Positions 1 through 9,881 of a DNA stretch of 64,000 nt are shown here, one piece after another. Numbering within the stretch: position 1 is the stretch's first letter; each line of letters opens with the position of its first letter. The position numbers and the translations under genes were made by a program. Below the pieces are notes generated by a model that searched no databases, had not been told where the DNA came from, and saw only the letters and a list, made by a program, of their open reading frames with translations. The DNA is from Aspergillus flavus. Its lineage: Eukaryota > Ascomycota > Eurotiomycetes > Eurotiales > Aspergillaceae. The DNA lies in assembly GCF_009017415.1 (NCBI RefSeq), contig NC_092409.1, positions 1,674,001 to 1,738,000 of the forward strand, in the 5' to 3' direction.

Positions 1-453
1 AGTGGTTTTCGATTGGATGGGGGGAGGAGGGCTTACGTTCTAGCAGATGTTTCCAGGCTGCGTCGAATTCGGGTCGAGGGTCGCCGGTGAAGACATTGTT
101 TTCGATGTCTCGTTTGAGACGTCTTTGTTCGTAGGAGATAACATGTTTTGCGGGGGCTGTGAGATGGGTCAGTTCTGTTTGAGATACAATTGCGCTGGAT
201 TTCCGTGTTCGAGGGGAAATAACATACAATAAGACAACTTTGGTCGTACGCACACCTTGCTCAATAGAGTAGCCCGCCACCAGAGGCCGAAGAGGACAAT
301 GTTTGACAGTAATAATAGGGAATAGACAGTATAATGCCAGTAGATGGATCGTCCCTTCTGTGTATGAGGGACCCGCAGCTGTTCATGAGAAGTTCGGGAC
401 TCTTCTATGTCTGATGAGGCTACAGGAGAGTAATCGTGCTTGGTGGTGTCCAT
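1..453 (-). CDS. UstYa-like (DUF3328) protein, 3' part beyond the left edge
   Basis: The UstYa family comprises membrane-anchored oxidases/cyclases of fungal RiPP and other secondary-metabolite pathways. Read on the minus strand, exon 1 is 453-228, a 71-nt GT-AG intron follows (227-157), exon 2 is 156-37, and a GTAAGC donor at 36 opens an intron that runs off the window. Splicing restores the family signature YSPAKHVISYEQRRL followed by FTGDPRPEFDAAWKHLLE. A short Ser/His-rich N-terminus and one transmembrane segment (about residues 35-57) precede it. The catalytic HxxHC repeats expected further on lie outside the window. Start: MDTTKHDY at 453 is the first ATG giving the usual short cytosolic tail; the frame runs further upstream. 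It is divergent from the methyltransferase at 803. The family call is strong from the motif; the pathway is inference. Confidence 0.85.
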
Positions 454-802
454 GATGGCTTCGTGCTCTGGAAGTCGTAGTTCCGAGGGGATGGTGGTTG
501 TTATTGTCCACCTCTCTCTCTGGCACACTGGTTGAATTTTACACACTGGGACAGTATTGACAATACCACCAAGGATCAACGGTAGGTAGATACGAGCGGA
601 GCACCCGACGGGGCTTCTGCAAAGCTAAAGCATCGTCACACTTCGGCTCTTGCAGAGTGCGGTAGTCAATCAGCCAGAATAGCCGGTTTTACCAATACGG
701 AAATTGATAACTCAGTGTAGTCGTTGCTTTTGGGGCTTATCCAAGCTTCTCCTCCCACATTCCTCTTCAGAACCATGAATCTTCGTTCAGAAATAACTCG
801 CG
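454..802. promoter_or_regulatory. Divergent promoter, UstYa-like / methyltransferase
   Basis: These 349 bases separate two head-to-head genes and must hold both 5' regions. I see no clear TATA box or long inverted repeat. The arrangement suggests co-expression. Confidence 0.5.
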
Positions 803-1894
803 ATGAAGTTGACAGCTTCATTTGCACACTCAAGATGCTACCCTTTCCGCCGCTTAGCAGTTCCATACCGTACTCGCAGACAATTCAGCACCGCAACGAT
901 CCATCTCAACAAGGATGATTCCGCCAATGTATGGACATTGACCCAAGAGGATGTATCACACTACTGGAAAGGCTACCTCGCCACACGTCCCAAATACACA
1001 GACACATTCTACAACCTTATCTACGACTACCATGCCTCACACTCACAATCAAGCCTACCCCCATTCTCCGTCGCCCACGATGTCGGTGCTGGACCGGGCC
1101 AAGTCTCCGCGAAGCTCGCCCAGAGATTCTCCCACGTCGTCGTGAGCGACAATAACGAGAACCATGTCAATTATGCTAAGCACTTCCTTTCAACAACCAG
1201 TGTGCCACCATCCCGATTCTCCTTCGCCGTCGCAAAAGGCGAAGATCTGGGGTGCAAGTACCCACCCGCCTCCGCTGACCTAGTCGTCAGTGCACTCATG
1301 TTCCCGCTCATGGATACTATGTCTGCGCTGCGAAGCTTCCATACTCTCTTAAAGCCTGGCGGGACTCTGGCTGTGTGGTTTTATGGACGTGCACACTTCG
1401 CCGAGCTAGAGTATGCGGGATTGTGTCAACCACTCTTAGACAGGATAATCAATCATCATTTCTCAGGTGTGATTACCGGAGGAAGCCCGGAGCACACGGC
1501 GGGGTGGAAGCATGTGGCGGATGGCATAGCCAGTTGGTTGGATTATATCCCCTTCGCGGAAGAGAACTGGGGGTTTGTTGAGCGACATAAGTGGAATACC
1601 AAATGGACTAGTTTGGGGTTCTTTGGTAATGAGGCATGCGATTTTTCCGTGGAGCCGAGGAGTAGTGTCACGGACACGGAGACGGTTATTGAGAGGGACG
1701 ATAGGAGTCTCTGGAGGAAGGACTGGGATGTGGGCCAACTTCGTGAGTTCGTTAGGTATATTTACCCTTTCCAGGGGATGGAGGAGGAATATGTGAAGCC
1801 GCTGTGGGCGCAGTTGGAGAGAGAAATGGGCGGGTTGCACGCTAGGCGGGCATTCTCGTGGCCAGTGGTTTTGATTTTGGCGACGAGGAAGTGA
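803..1894 (+). CDS. SAM-dependent methyltransferase, trans-aconitate methyltransferase-like
   Basis: A single-exon, 363-residue class I methyltransferase. The SAM-binding motif I reads VAHDVGAGPGQVSAKLA (about residues 88-104), and motif LLKPGGTLAVWFYG follows near 180. The segment YWKGYLATRPKYTDTFY before motif I resembles the YSSSRPSYPSDFY region of yeast Tmt1, trans-aconitate methyltransferase, so a small carboxylic acid or secondary-metabolite acid is a plausible substrate. The first 30 residues are Arg/Ser-rich (including RRQFST), like a mitochondrial presequence. ATG 803 is the first start in the frame. Neighbour: the divergent UstYa-like gene. The enzyme class is clear; the substrate is inferred and could equally be an intermediate of a cluster lying to the left. 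Confidence 0.85.
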   Translation: MKLTASFAHSRCYPFRRLAVPYRTRRQFSTATIHLNKDDSANVWTLTQEDVSHYWKGYLATRPKYTDTFYNLIYDYHASHSQSSLPPFSVAHDVGAGPGQVSAKLAQRFSHVVVSDNNENHVNYAKHFLSTTSVPPSRFSFAVAKGEDLGCKYPPASADLVVSALMFPLMDTMSALRSFHTLLKPGGTLAVWFYGRAHFAELEYAGLCQPLLDRIINHHFSGVITGGSPEHTAGWKHVADGIASWLDYIPFAEENWGFVERHKWNTKWTSLGFFGNEACDFSVEPRSSVTDTETVIERDDRSLWRKDWDVGQLREFVRYIYPFQGMEEEYVKPLWAQLEREMGGLHARRAFSWPVVLILATRK

Positions 1895-3580
1895 TAGGAG
1901 ATTTGGTGAATACTGGTTGGAGTATGGGTAGATGATGGTTACTTCAACACTAGTTTTGATAGCTTGAATACACACACTCAGTAACTGAATGCATATCAGA
2001 AGTTGACAAGTCACATCGTCTGGCCTGAGGCAAGAATCTTCCCATAACTATAAATATCCTTAACTGTCTGTCCTTCTACAAGTGCACAGCACATACAGGG
2101 CGTGAAGCACCGCATCGGTAACCACATAAGTTCCCTTCCATTACCTGCCTTTATGATAACCATATTAACCAACCTCTGAAGGACACAGCCACAAGCATCA
2201 ACCAGAATAAATCTGGCTATCTGGTTGAGCATAAAACGGTCCAACAGTTTCCTTGTTTTCACCTATCCTGATGATGAACAATGAACATGAATCCAGAACC
2301 TGAAAGGCCATGAAAACAAAAGGGAAAGACATCGTCACCTGAACCTGAGCATGATACCACCTCAGGTTCAAAACCAAAGTGGTCACTCCTTACCGGAGCC
2401 ATACATAACAAGGCTCCGCATACCTTAATTATGACCATGATATCCCAGTGCTCTAAAGCACGGAGCCACTGAGAGGTATCCTGAATACACCATGTAGCAC
2501 TCTCCAAACCGTAACAAGGGTCTCTTGCATTATTGATGATGATATCCAGGTGCCCTGTGGGTAAGGAAAGGATAACTGAAAGACTATTCCATCCCCTGAA
2601 GCCACAATGTGTCTAATTTCTATCTGTCTATAAAGTGGACTGACTCTGAGGGAGTGCAATGAAAGGAGAGGAGCAACTCTATGGGCAGACATGTCAGGCT
2701 TGGAGATATCTGGTGTTTATGTTGTTCGTACCTTCCAGTGACGAGCTTGTGGCAGTGCTAGGTATTCCTGATACGGTTTCATTCTCTTATAGCAGTCCTT
2801 GAGCAATAGCTATTACTGATTATATAGGAATTCCCGATCTTGAGATGACTAGGCCTTAGCGTGACGATGGCTGGGGGCCGCTGGCCTCTTTCTTTTCTTT
2901 TCTTTTCTTTCTTTGAATAAGAAGAGCTACTGTGAACGGTCAAAGGTTCACTAGCGATTGTTGAGCAGGCATTCGGCGATTCTATCGTGGGACATGGATA
3001 TGCTACTGATGACTAGGTTGGACACGTTATAATGTCTTGACTTGATAGCTAGATAATCATACTATGTCTTTATGCTGGGTCTCCTTGTATATCTTTGGTC
3101 AGCTTGACTTGTAGTCCGTTGAACTTTTATCAAGTTACTACCTACACATTTCGTATCAAGACAGATAGGCGAGGAATGTGAGATTTTGAAGGATGTTCAT
3201 CTATCATACACACATAAAAAAGAAATTCTACGATCGATCTAAAACCCGCTTTGCATAGAAACATAAATACAAAATGGTAGGCATTCTGATAACCATATCA
3301 ACCCAAAGTAAACGTTGTTCTTAATATCATAATCATTTCCCTCATCTGCTGGCATTTCCATCGTCACTGTCATAAATCATGAATTGGCCCTGAGGCCACC
3401 CTGGGATCCTTCCACTTGACACACCTGGCTCACACATTTGACTAGTGTAGAGAGTATTCTCAAAAGGTAGCTGCTGGTACCTCCTAGAACAAGTAAGACG
3501 TATACAGTTTCAGGATCATTGACGTGTCACTTTAACCGCGCACGTACCACGTACCACATTTTGAGTTGGTTATGCTGATC
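1895..3580. other. Intergenic region, no gene recognised
   Basis: Only short unrelated reading frames occur, mostly on the minus strand between 2011 and 2692; they share no splice logic or family motif. A pyrimidine tract lies near 2887-2914. The rest is AT-rich and presumably 3' flank of the methyltransferase and of the convergent hypothetical gene. Confidence 0.5.
2887..2914 (+). repeat. Pyrimidine microsatellite (TTTTC-like)
   Basis: A run of about five TTTCT/TTTTC units, seen directly in the sequence; no function is implied. Confidence 0.7.
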
Positions 3581-4180
3581 TCATTTGGTATATGAGCGTA
3601 ACTGGGTGTCTTTTGGCGGAGAATATCGTGGTAACGTAGCACCATGACATGGTTGCGACCAAGCAAATTCTGTCTCTCGCCTGAGCCCCATCATTCTTTC
3701 TTGAACGGCACGCTGCAGCTTGGAATTTCTCTCCTGCTCCTCTTGAGGAGACAGAAAGTAGGGAAGCCCGTTACAGTCCACTACGACGGAGCCGCTCACG
3801 GAGTTATAGCCTGGAAGAGCGCTATTCATGGCGACTGTATTGCTGTTGGGGAGCATCATAGGCCTCCACTTAGATGATCGCCTCGAGAGTCGATTATTGT
3901 AGGAGGAAAGACGTTGATAACTGTGAGAAGGCGCCGGCGGGTCGATATTTTGCCAATAGAACGACGGCTCTTGGGATGACGAGCTAGATACGGGCTCCAG
4001 CCGTGCTTGAGGTTCTTTTGTCGGTTGGGCGGCGTTGGGTATGTGTGGCTTCCGTGTGGTTGAACCAGTAACCAATTCTCCGTCGGTAGGATAATAGGTG
4101 TGGGTTTCCACAGATCTTGTTTCGGTTGCAGGCGATGATGACGAGGACAGACGCGATCTCAAATGGCGGAATATAGGCAT
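3581..4180 (-). CDS. Hypothetical Ser-rich protein, 199 aa
   Basis: An intronless frame from ATG 4180 (MPIFRHLRSRLSSSSS) to the stop at 3581. The frame continues upstream only through a TTG codon, so 4180 is the first usable start. The N-terminal half is rich in Ser, Pro and Thr and looks disordered. The C-terminal third is more structured, with a Gly-Leu-Pro-Tyr-Phe segment followed by the charged, probably helical LSPQEEQERNSKLQRAVQER (about residues 143-162) and a short aromatic/basic tail. No signal peptide or membrane segment is seen. I do not recognise a family. The change from low-complexity to helical, non-repetitive sequence argues for a real gene, but expression is not shown. Confidence 0.6.
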   Translation of the reverse strand: MPIFRHLRSRLSSSSSPATETRSVETHTYYPTDGELVTGSTTRKPHIPNAAQPTKEPQARLEPVSSSSSQEPSFYWQNIDPPAPSHSYQRLSSYNNRLSRRSSKWRPMMLPNSNTVAMNSALPGYNSVSGSVVVDCNGLPYFLSPQEEQERNSKLQRAVQERMMGLRRETEFAWSQPCHGATLPRYSPPKDTQLRSYTK

Positions 4181-5055
4181 TGGGGGCTGTTGCACTAATG
4201 ATATACACTGCCAAAACAGGATACAACTGAGGCGATATACTTGTTTTGAGCCTAACAACAAAATAAATTCCGATGAGGGGGGTAGTGAGAGTGGGACGAA
4301 GAGTGCGAAAGAGCGACTTGCTTTTTACAAGCGCTAGTCTAGTAGTGCGTGACTGCCAATTATCACTACCCCGAATGCAAGACACGCTTAGTCCTTGTCC
4401 AGCGCAATTCACTGGGAAGCCAAGAATGTGAGAGAGCAGATTTCAGAAAGCTGGTTTTAGCACATTGCATTTAAAGTGTAGAGCTTAATAAACTCGGCGG
4501 ATACACGTAGAACCGTTATCGGAGCGACAGACAAACCAAGGTTGGGCTTTCTGCGCCTCGCTGATGTGATTTATGATAGGAGATCTCCGGATGTCCCAAA
4601 TTAGAAATGGGTCATAGCGGCAACACGATGCAAGATCCATGGCTTTCTCGCCGTATATTATCCGGTGGCTGCCAACCTGATAGAAGAGACTATTGTGATA
4701 GGTCAGTTGGAGATCGTAGGGCGTTAGGGCTAATGCAGGGTATGGTGTCATTATGCTTCACCTTCTCAACTTTCACCGCTCATGTTATCATTAGCAAACA
4801 AACACAGCAACAATCGAAATTATAGGCGAGAGAGTTAATTATTAGCATCAGGATCAGTTGACTGTGGAATCTTTGCGTCGACCTGAACGACTTGTCCGGT
4901 TTGCCTAGAGGGTTCGAGGTGGGGGAATAAAGGGAAAATATAAAAAATAAATATAGTGAATAAAGTCTGCCCAATTTTAGCGGCATACGAGAAATCGCCA
5001 ATCGATTTCCACAAATGCAGAATCCTACTCGCCCGACCCGGTTGGGCTCCTAAAG
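4181..5055. other. Intergenic region
   Basis: Contains only short frames; the 88-codon minus-strand frame at 4485-4751 has an ATG but no recognisable motif. It probably contains the promoter of the hypothetical gene at 3581-4180 and the 3' flank of the zinc-cluster factor. Confidence 0.5.
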
Positions 5056-7415
5056 TCAATTATCATCGGATCCATCACACCACTGCTCTCTTAGTGACTG
5101 GATTGATTGGGACACGTCCCAGCCAGTCCTTGTCTCCACGTCTCGTAACAAATTCTCCGCTGCTTCCTGATCTTGCCTGTGCCGGAGTATCCAGCCCCCT
5201 ACAAATAAATGATTAGATTAGGAGGCAAACATCTGAAAGGCAAGAAACAACAGCAACAAGTGGGGCCCCCGTGATTATACTGGTGGCGACAAGGATAGCT
5301 TAGAACTCACAAGAAACTAGACTATGTCGCGCAGTGAAAAGAGTGTTTTCGGCCCGTGGATTCGACTTTGCTAGGCCAAGGACAGTAAGAAGGTGGCCTC
5401 GAACGATTTTCTAGTCAAAGGTGTTAGTCATTATGCCATTCTTCCACAGCGGGACACAGATTTAAAAAGATCAACCTCTATGTTGCGCGCTTGCTTGAAG
5501 CTCTCGTATGCCAGAGACGGGCTGGGACGATTGGAAAATGCGAGGATGATTTGAGCAATATGGTAATACTGAACGCCAACCACTACGACACATCTGTGAG
5601 TTGGCGTGATTATCGAAAGCGCGAGCTGGGGACCAACCGTGGACGGGTAGCAGCATCCAGACTCCCGGAAATCTTCTATGCACCTCATTGCTGCGAGGGA
5701 CATATTGGATGGGCTGGAAGGTGGACGGCTTCCTGGCATTCCAATTCTCAATCTCCTTACCAATGTCTTCTAGCCTGGAAGGATTGACAGTGCGATCGTA
5801 ATTAAATGCGTATTTGAGTACCTTGGCTAGAAGAAAAACCATCCGACTCGCCCAAGCAAAATCGTCCTCCCGATGGAAGACATCCGAATTGCTGAAACGA
5901 TGCAATTCCGTTCGTAACGGTCGTTGCGAAATGAGTGATATGTAAATGTCCTCGCGCAGGCATAACCAAGCTGCTGCCTCACCAAGGCCTCCACTTGATC
6001 CGAACGATGATACCGTATTCAAGATTCGGGTTGTTCCTGTCAAATGAAACTGATTGTCCTCACCTAGTTCGGGTAAGCCTGGAGCAGATGTTTGTGTTAC
6101 GTTTGAGCATACAGTCCATTTCCTCATGCTGCCGAAGAATCGCGACCGCAGCAAGAACCGTATCGGTGATTCTATCTCTGGGCCCAGACAGAACGGGAAT
6201 AAGAAGCTGGAGGCAATGGTTATGATATTGTAGGGCTTCAGATATGTCTTTTTGTCTCTGTCTATCTATATGTCGAGAAGAGAACGCAAAGATTGCATAG
6301 CGTAATACCGGCTCCTCAAGTGCTCTCAACGGAACTTCGATCTCGAAGTGCCGTTGGGAATCGGTAATATCAGCCTTGTCATCTATCAGTACCTTCTTTG
6401 CGTCTTCAACAAACATATTTAATCCGAGATTCACTCACCCAAAGGGCCATGTTGTCGGCATAGTTGCGTATAAGTGCGGCCTCCCTCTCACTGAAAGAGG
6501 CATTCTGAGCATCAGTGGATCTGTTTTCATGCAGATTTCTATTCGGTGATGAAGGTAAACTAGGCCCACGCTCGCTTCCATGATACAAGTGTATCCCTGG
6601 GGTTTGAGAAGCTGCTCCGTTACAGAACAGATGTTTAGTTGAGATCCGTCAAAGTAAGGTATCAAGAGACAATATGCCTGAGAGAGGATCCTCACTATAA
6701 AGATGTGGTATGGAAGGACTTGTAGATGATCGAGGTCCTGAGCCAGACCCCGACACCGACACAAGTTGATCAGGACTCGGGTATAGCCCAACTGAGGCTG
6801 CGAAACTGGAATCGTACAAAGAGTCTAAGGTGCCATTGGGGTGAAAGGAAGTATCCGAGGTATCAACACAGTATAGCTCTTTGATGGCGATAGTTTCATC
6901 GTGGAATTGAACTTGAACAAAGTTAATTGAGATTCCTAGCATGATATTGGTCAACCTGTATTACTCACGGGGCCCTATCGGATGTGGCCAAATGCCTCTT
7001 TCTGGAAATACAATGTCGTGGTCATTATTCAGATCTAAACCTTCACGAAACCTCACATTAAAACTTCTATCGCAACCGATCCCAGCTTGTTTGCAGTGAT
7101 AGCAGACAGGGGAATGGGTGTCACCTAGAAATCGAGTAAAACATTGAGCTGATGATGAGGGTGTGGATCATACATACATTTGAGATGCCGAGCTGGGGCA
7201 AATTCGAGGTTAGCTTTGCTATCCCCATGAAACTATGAGATGGCCATCATTCGTCCTACCTCTACATCTCCGACTAGGACAACAGGACAACAGTTAGCTT
7301 TAATGTATGCATGTATTAGTGTCCTTGTAGACAAGGAGAAATAAAAGGAGCTCTTATTGGACAATTAGTACCAGCCGCTGACTAGACGACTCCTCTTTTC
7401 TCGAACTGGAGTCAT
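5056..7415 (-). CDS. Zn2Cys6 transcription factor (TF1), 551 aa, 11 exons
   Basis: Nuclear regulator reconstructed from 11 exons: 7415-7372, 7273-7260, 7192-7178, 7124-6969, 6911-6696, 6611-6439, 6374-6113, 6063-5638, 5582-5476, 5410-5311, 5198-5056. All phases agree and the total is 1656 nt. The zinc cluster is C15, C18, C25, C32, C35, C42 (C-x2-C-x6-C-x6-C-x2-C-x6-C), assembled across four exons, two of them only 14 and 15 nt. A fungal regulatory domain follows, with the typical ALWADITDSQRHFEIEVP, HLTGTTRILNT and LPVHVVGVQYYHIAQIILA segments and the C-terminal HLLTVLGLAKSNPRAENT. The exon at 6696 and the short intron after 6969 are the least certain joins. It is divergent from the Gfo/Idh/MocA dehydrogenase, which is its likeliest target (inference). 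Confidence 0.88.
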
Positions 7416-7952
7416 AACGGTGCAAATGAGGGATGAAGAACGGAGAGAGTTGCCAGGAAGTGAATTCCAGCTGATGGATTTCCCCACATCCACGTAACCC
7501 CGCATGGATTTTGGGATCGGCGATGTAAGTGCCTTAGGTGTCAATAAACCCCACGCATGAAACGGAAAGTATCTCCATCTTATTCGAGGGAAGGCAACTC
7601 TCTCCGTTCCCCACACACCCAGTAATAGTATATGCTCAACTCCAGTCTGACAAAAACTCGTAGGGAGTCTTTACAAACAGCAATATGTCGACTAGGCCTA
7701 TTGTGGATCCTCTCCAATATATCCAAGATGCACAGCAGGCGGGTATTCTTGCCTCACACCATAATGGTCCAGTTTTCCATTTTGTGAGCCCCATGTATTC
7801 CAGTTATATAAGGAGCGCAAAGGTGCTCCTCGAGTCACAACAACCAGCTCAGGAATTCCTTTTGCAACATCTCTCTCTTCCATTTTATCGCATAACGTCT
7901 ATTTTCTGCTTGTATACCGATTGCGATTACATCTGAAACGCCGTCTTGAAAG
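7416..7952. promoter_or_regulatory. Divergent promoter TF1 / dehydrogenase
   Basis: 537 bases between head-to-head genes. A TATA-like TATATAAG lies at about 7804-7811, roughly 145 nt before the dehydrogenase ATG. The region also holds both arms of a perfect 17-bp inverted repeat, listed separately. Confidence 0.6.
7438..7609. repeat. 17-bp inverted repeat in the divergent promoter
   Basis: The left arm GAACGGAGAGAGTTGCC (7438-7454) is the exact reverse complement of the right arm at 7593-7609. The arms are 138 bases apart and identity stops sharply at 17 bp on both sides. It could be a pair of regulator sites, a recombination scar, or a remnant of an insertion. Confidence 0.85.
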
Positions 7953-9087
7953 ATGTCCGTCCACAAGCTCAAAGTCGGTATGGCTGGTCTGGGCCGTGTT
8001 GGCAAGATCCATGTCATTAACTTTTTGCATCACACTCCTCGTGCTGAGCTCGTGGCAGCTTTCTCTCCTGACCCTGCAGAGATTGCTTGGGGCAAACAAA
8101 ACCTGGAGCCATATGGTGTGACTCTGTATGATAACTACGACAGGATGCTCGAGCATCCCGGCCTAGCGGCAGTGGCCATTGGCACAGCGACATCTGTTCA
8201 TGCCGAGCAGACTATTAAAGCCATTGACCGTGATCTCCACGTCCTCTGTGAGAAGCCACTATCAACAGATATAGAAGTGGTAAGTCTAGACCTTTTAACG
8301 TTTGGATTTGAGCCTTGCACTTCACATATATTAACGCCTCTCACAGTGCAAAGCGGTGGTGCAGAAAGCAAAGACTAAGCCTCATCTCAAAGTCATGTGT
8401 GGCTTTTCTCGCCGATTCGATGAGTCTTATCGCGAGGTCAACGACAAGATCAGTCAAGGCCTGATCGGCCGACCTTCTATCATTCGAAGCCAGACATGTG
8501 ATAAGTTTGACCCCTCAGGATTTTACGTTGCTTATGCAGCATGGTCCGGAGGCGTCTTCGTTGATATGTCTGTCCATGATATCGATCTCACGTTGTGGTT
8601 CTTTGGTGATGACTCCGTCCCTAAAAGCATCTCCGCCCACGGAATCAGAGCTGTCCAACCGGAGCTGGAGAAGTACAGCGACTATGACAATGCAGTAGGA
8701 ATTGTCGAGTTCCACAACGGCAAAATCGCCTATTACTATTGTTCTCGCATGATGGCACACGGCCAGGAAGACACGACAGAAGTCATTGGCACCGAGGGTA
8801 AATTATCTGTTAACACCAACCCTCAGCGCAACTTCGTCAACTTCTATCACTCCGGAGGTATCACACGAGAAGTCCCTAGCAACTTCATCGGCCGATTCGG
8901 TGCTGCTTTCGTTAAGGAAGCGAATGAGTTTGCTGCTGCTTGTCTAGACAACACGCCACTTCCGATTAAACTGACCAACGCGGTCAAGGCTGTGGAAATC
9001 GGTGCATACCTCCAGGAGGCTCTAGTATCTGGGAAGCAAATTCACTTCGATGAGATGGGAAGGAGGATTGAGAAGCCTATGCTGTAA
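7953..9087 (+). CDS. Gfo/Idh/MocA-family NAD(P)-dependent dehydrogenase (inositol 2-dehydrogenase-like), 355 aa
   Basis: Cytosolic oxidoreductase of sugars or cyclitols. Exon 1 is 7953-8279, the intron is 8280-8346 (GTAAGT...CACAG), and exon 2 is 8347-9087. The Rossmann motif is GLGRVG (residues 12-17). The family EKPLS motif has its catalytic Lys near residue 101. The C-terminal half has the usual sequence GGVFVDMSVHDIDLTLWFFG, whose His/Asp pair binds substrate. The length is normal for bacterial and fungal inositol 2-dehydrogenases. No signal peptide is present. It shares a promoter with TF1, suggesting inducible use of an inositol or sugar substrate. The exact substrate cannot be fixed from sequence; other Gfo/Idh/MocA activities are possible. 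Confidence 0.9.
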
Positions 9088-9881
9088 AAGCGGGAGTTGA
9101 ATGAATTTACTACAAGAAAGGACTGTTCGTTTTATTTATATATAAAAAAGGAATTTCCATAGAATAAATGTCGATTTCTCAAAATGCCGATCTTTAGTAC
9201 TGAGGAAGCCAGAAAGCAAAGGCCAAGGCCATTGTCTAAATGAATTCAGCCGACTTAGATCCATTCAGTTCGAGCTGTCAGCAGCTCCTAATGGGAATGT
9301 CGTTAGGTTCAATCGCGCTTGTACCTAGCAATCTGCTTGAGCATCGCACTACGTAATGCTTCAACTAGTACGTTAGTTTCTGTAAGTGTGTAGGTCTAGT
9401 ATTTATGTTTGAGAACTAGAGCTTCAAGTTTGTATAAATAGCTCCCGAGGACTCCTGTCAACATACCCCGCATTTAAACATACGGCTCTCTTGGCAATCG
9501 ATCGAATAAATTCCCAGGAAATTAATGTATTAGGACCCATGTACATAATTGTTCACTGCACTGAGAACAGCCAAATTAACCGGCTTCCACTACTGCTCTG
9601 TCACGGAGATCGGCATGTCTATCAGCTCATCAGGCGTTCCAATGCATGACGAATCACCCCAATGACGAAACCGATCGACGAGTCCGTTTGTTTCTCCACG
9701 CTAACTGCGGCGTGGATGTGATCTGGGCTCCTGCGTTTCTCGGTTTACTCGCCTGGAGCTTCTCCGGCGACCATATGCCCAGCAGTCTTATTCGCCCAGT
9801 TGACCGCCGAGTCACTACATCTATCATTTTATTTCTATAATCGTCAAATTGCCAGGAAAACACTCAAAGCTTCCAATCGTT
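9088..9881. other. Intergenic region upstream of the glutaminase-like gene
   Basis: Contains a TATA-like TATAAATA near 9433-9440 and a 64-codon frame at 9646-9840 with no motif. An unrecognised upstream exon supplying a signal peptide for the following gene could lie here, but I could not support one. Confidence 0.4.

Noticed and set aside
2011..2692. Chain of short minus-strand frames as a possible decayed gene
   Set aside because: They share no family sequence and no consistent frame shifts link them.
4485..4751. 88-codon minus-strand frame with an ATG
   Set aside because: No domain, no codon bias, and no supporting context; probably a chance frame.
9646..9840. Possible 5' exon of the glutaminase-like gene
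   Set aside because: The peptide is not like a signal peptide and no good donor/acceptor pair joins it in frame to the gene.
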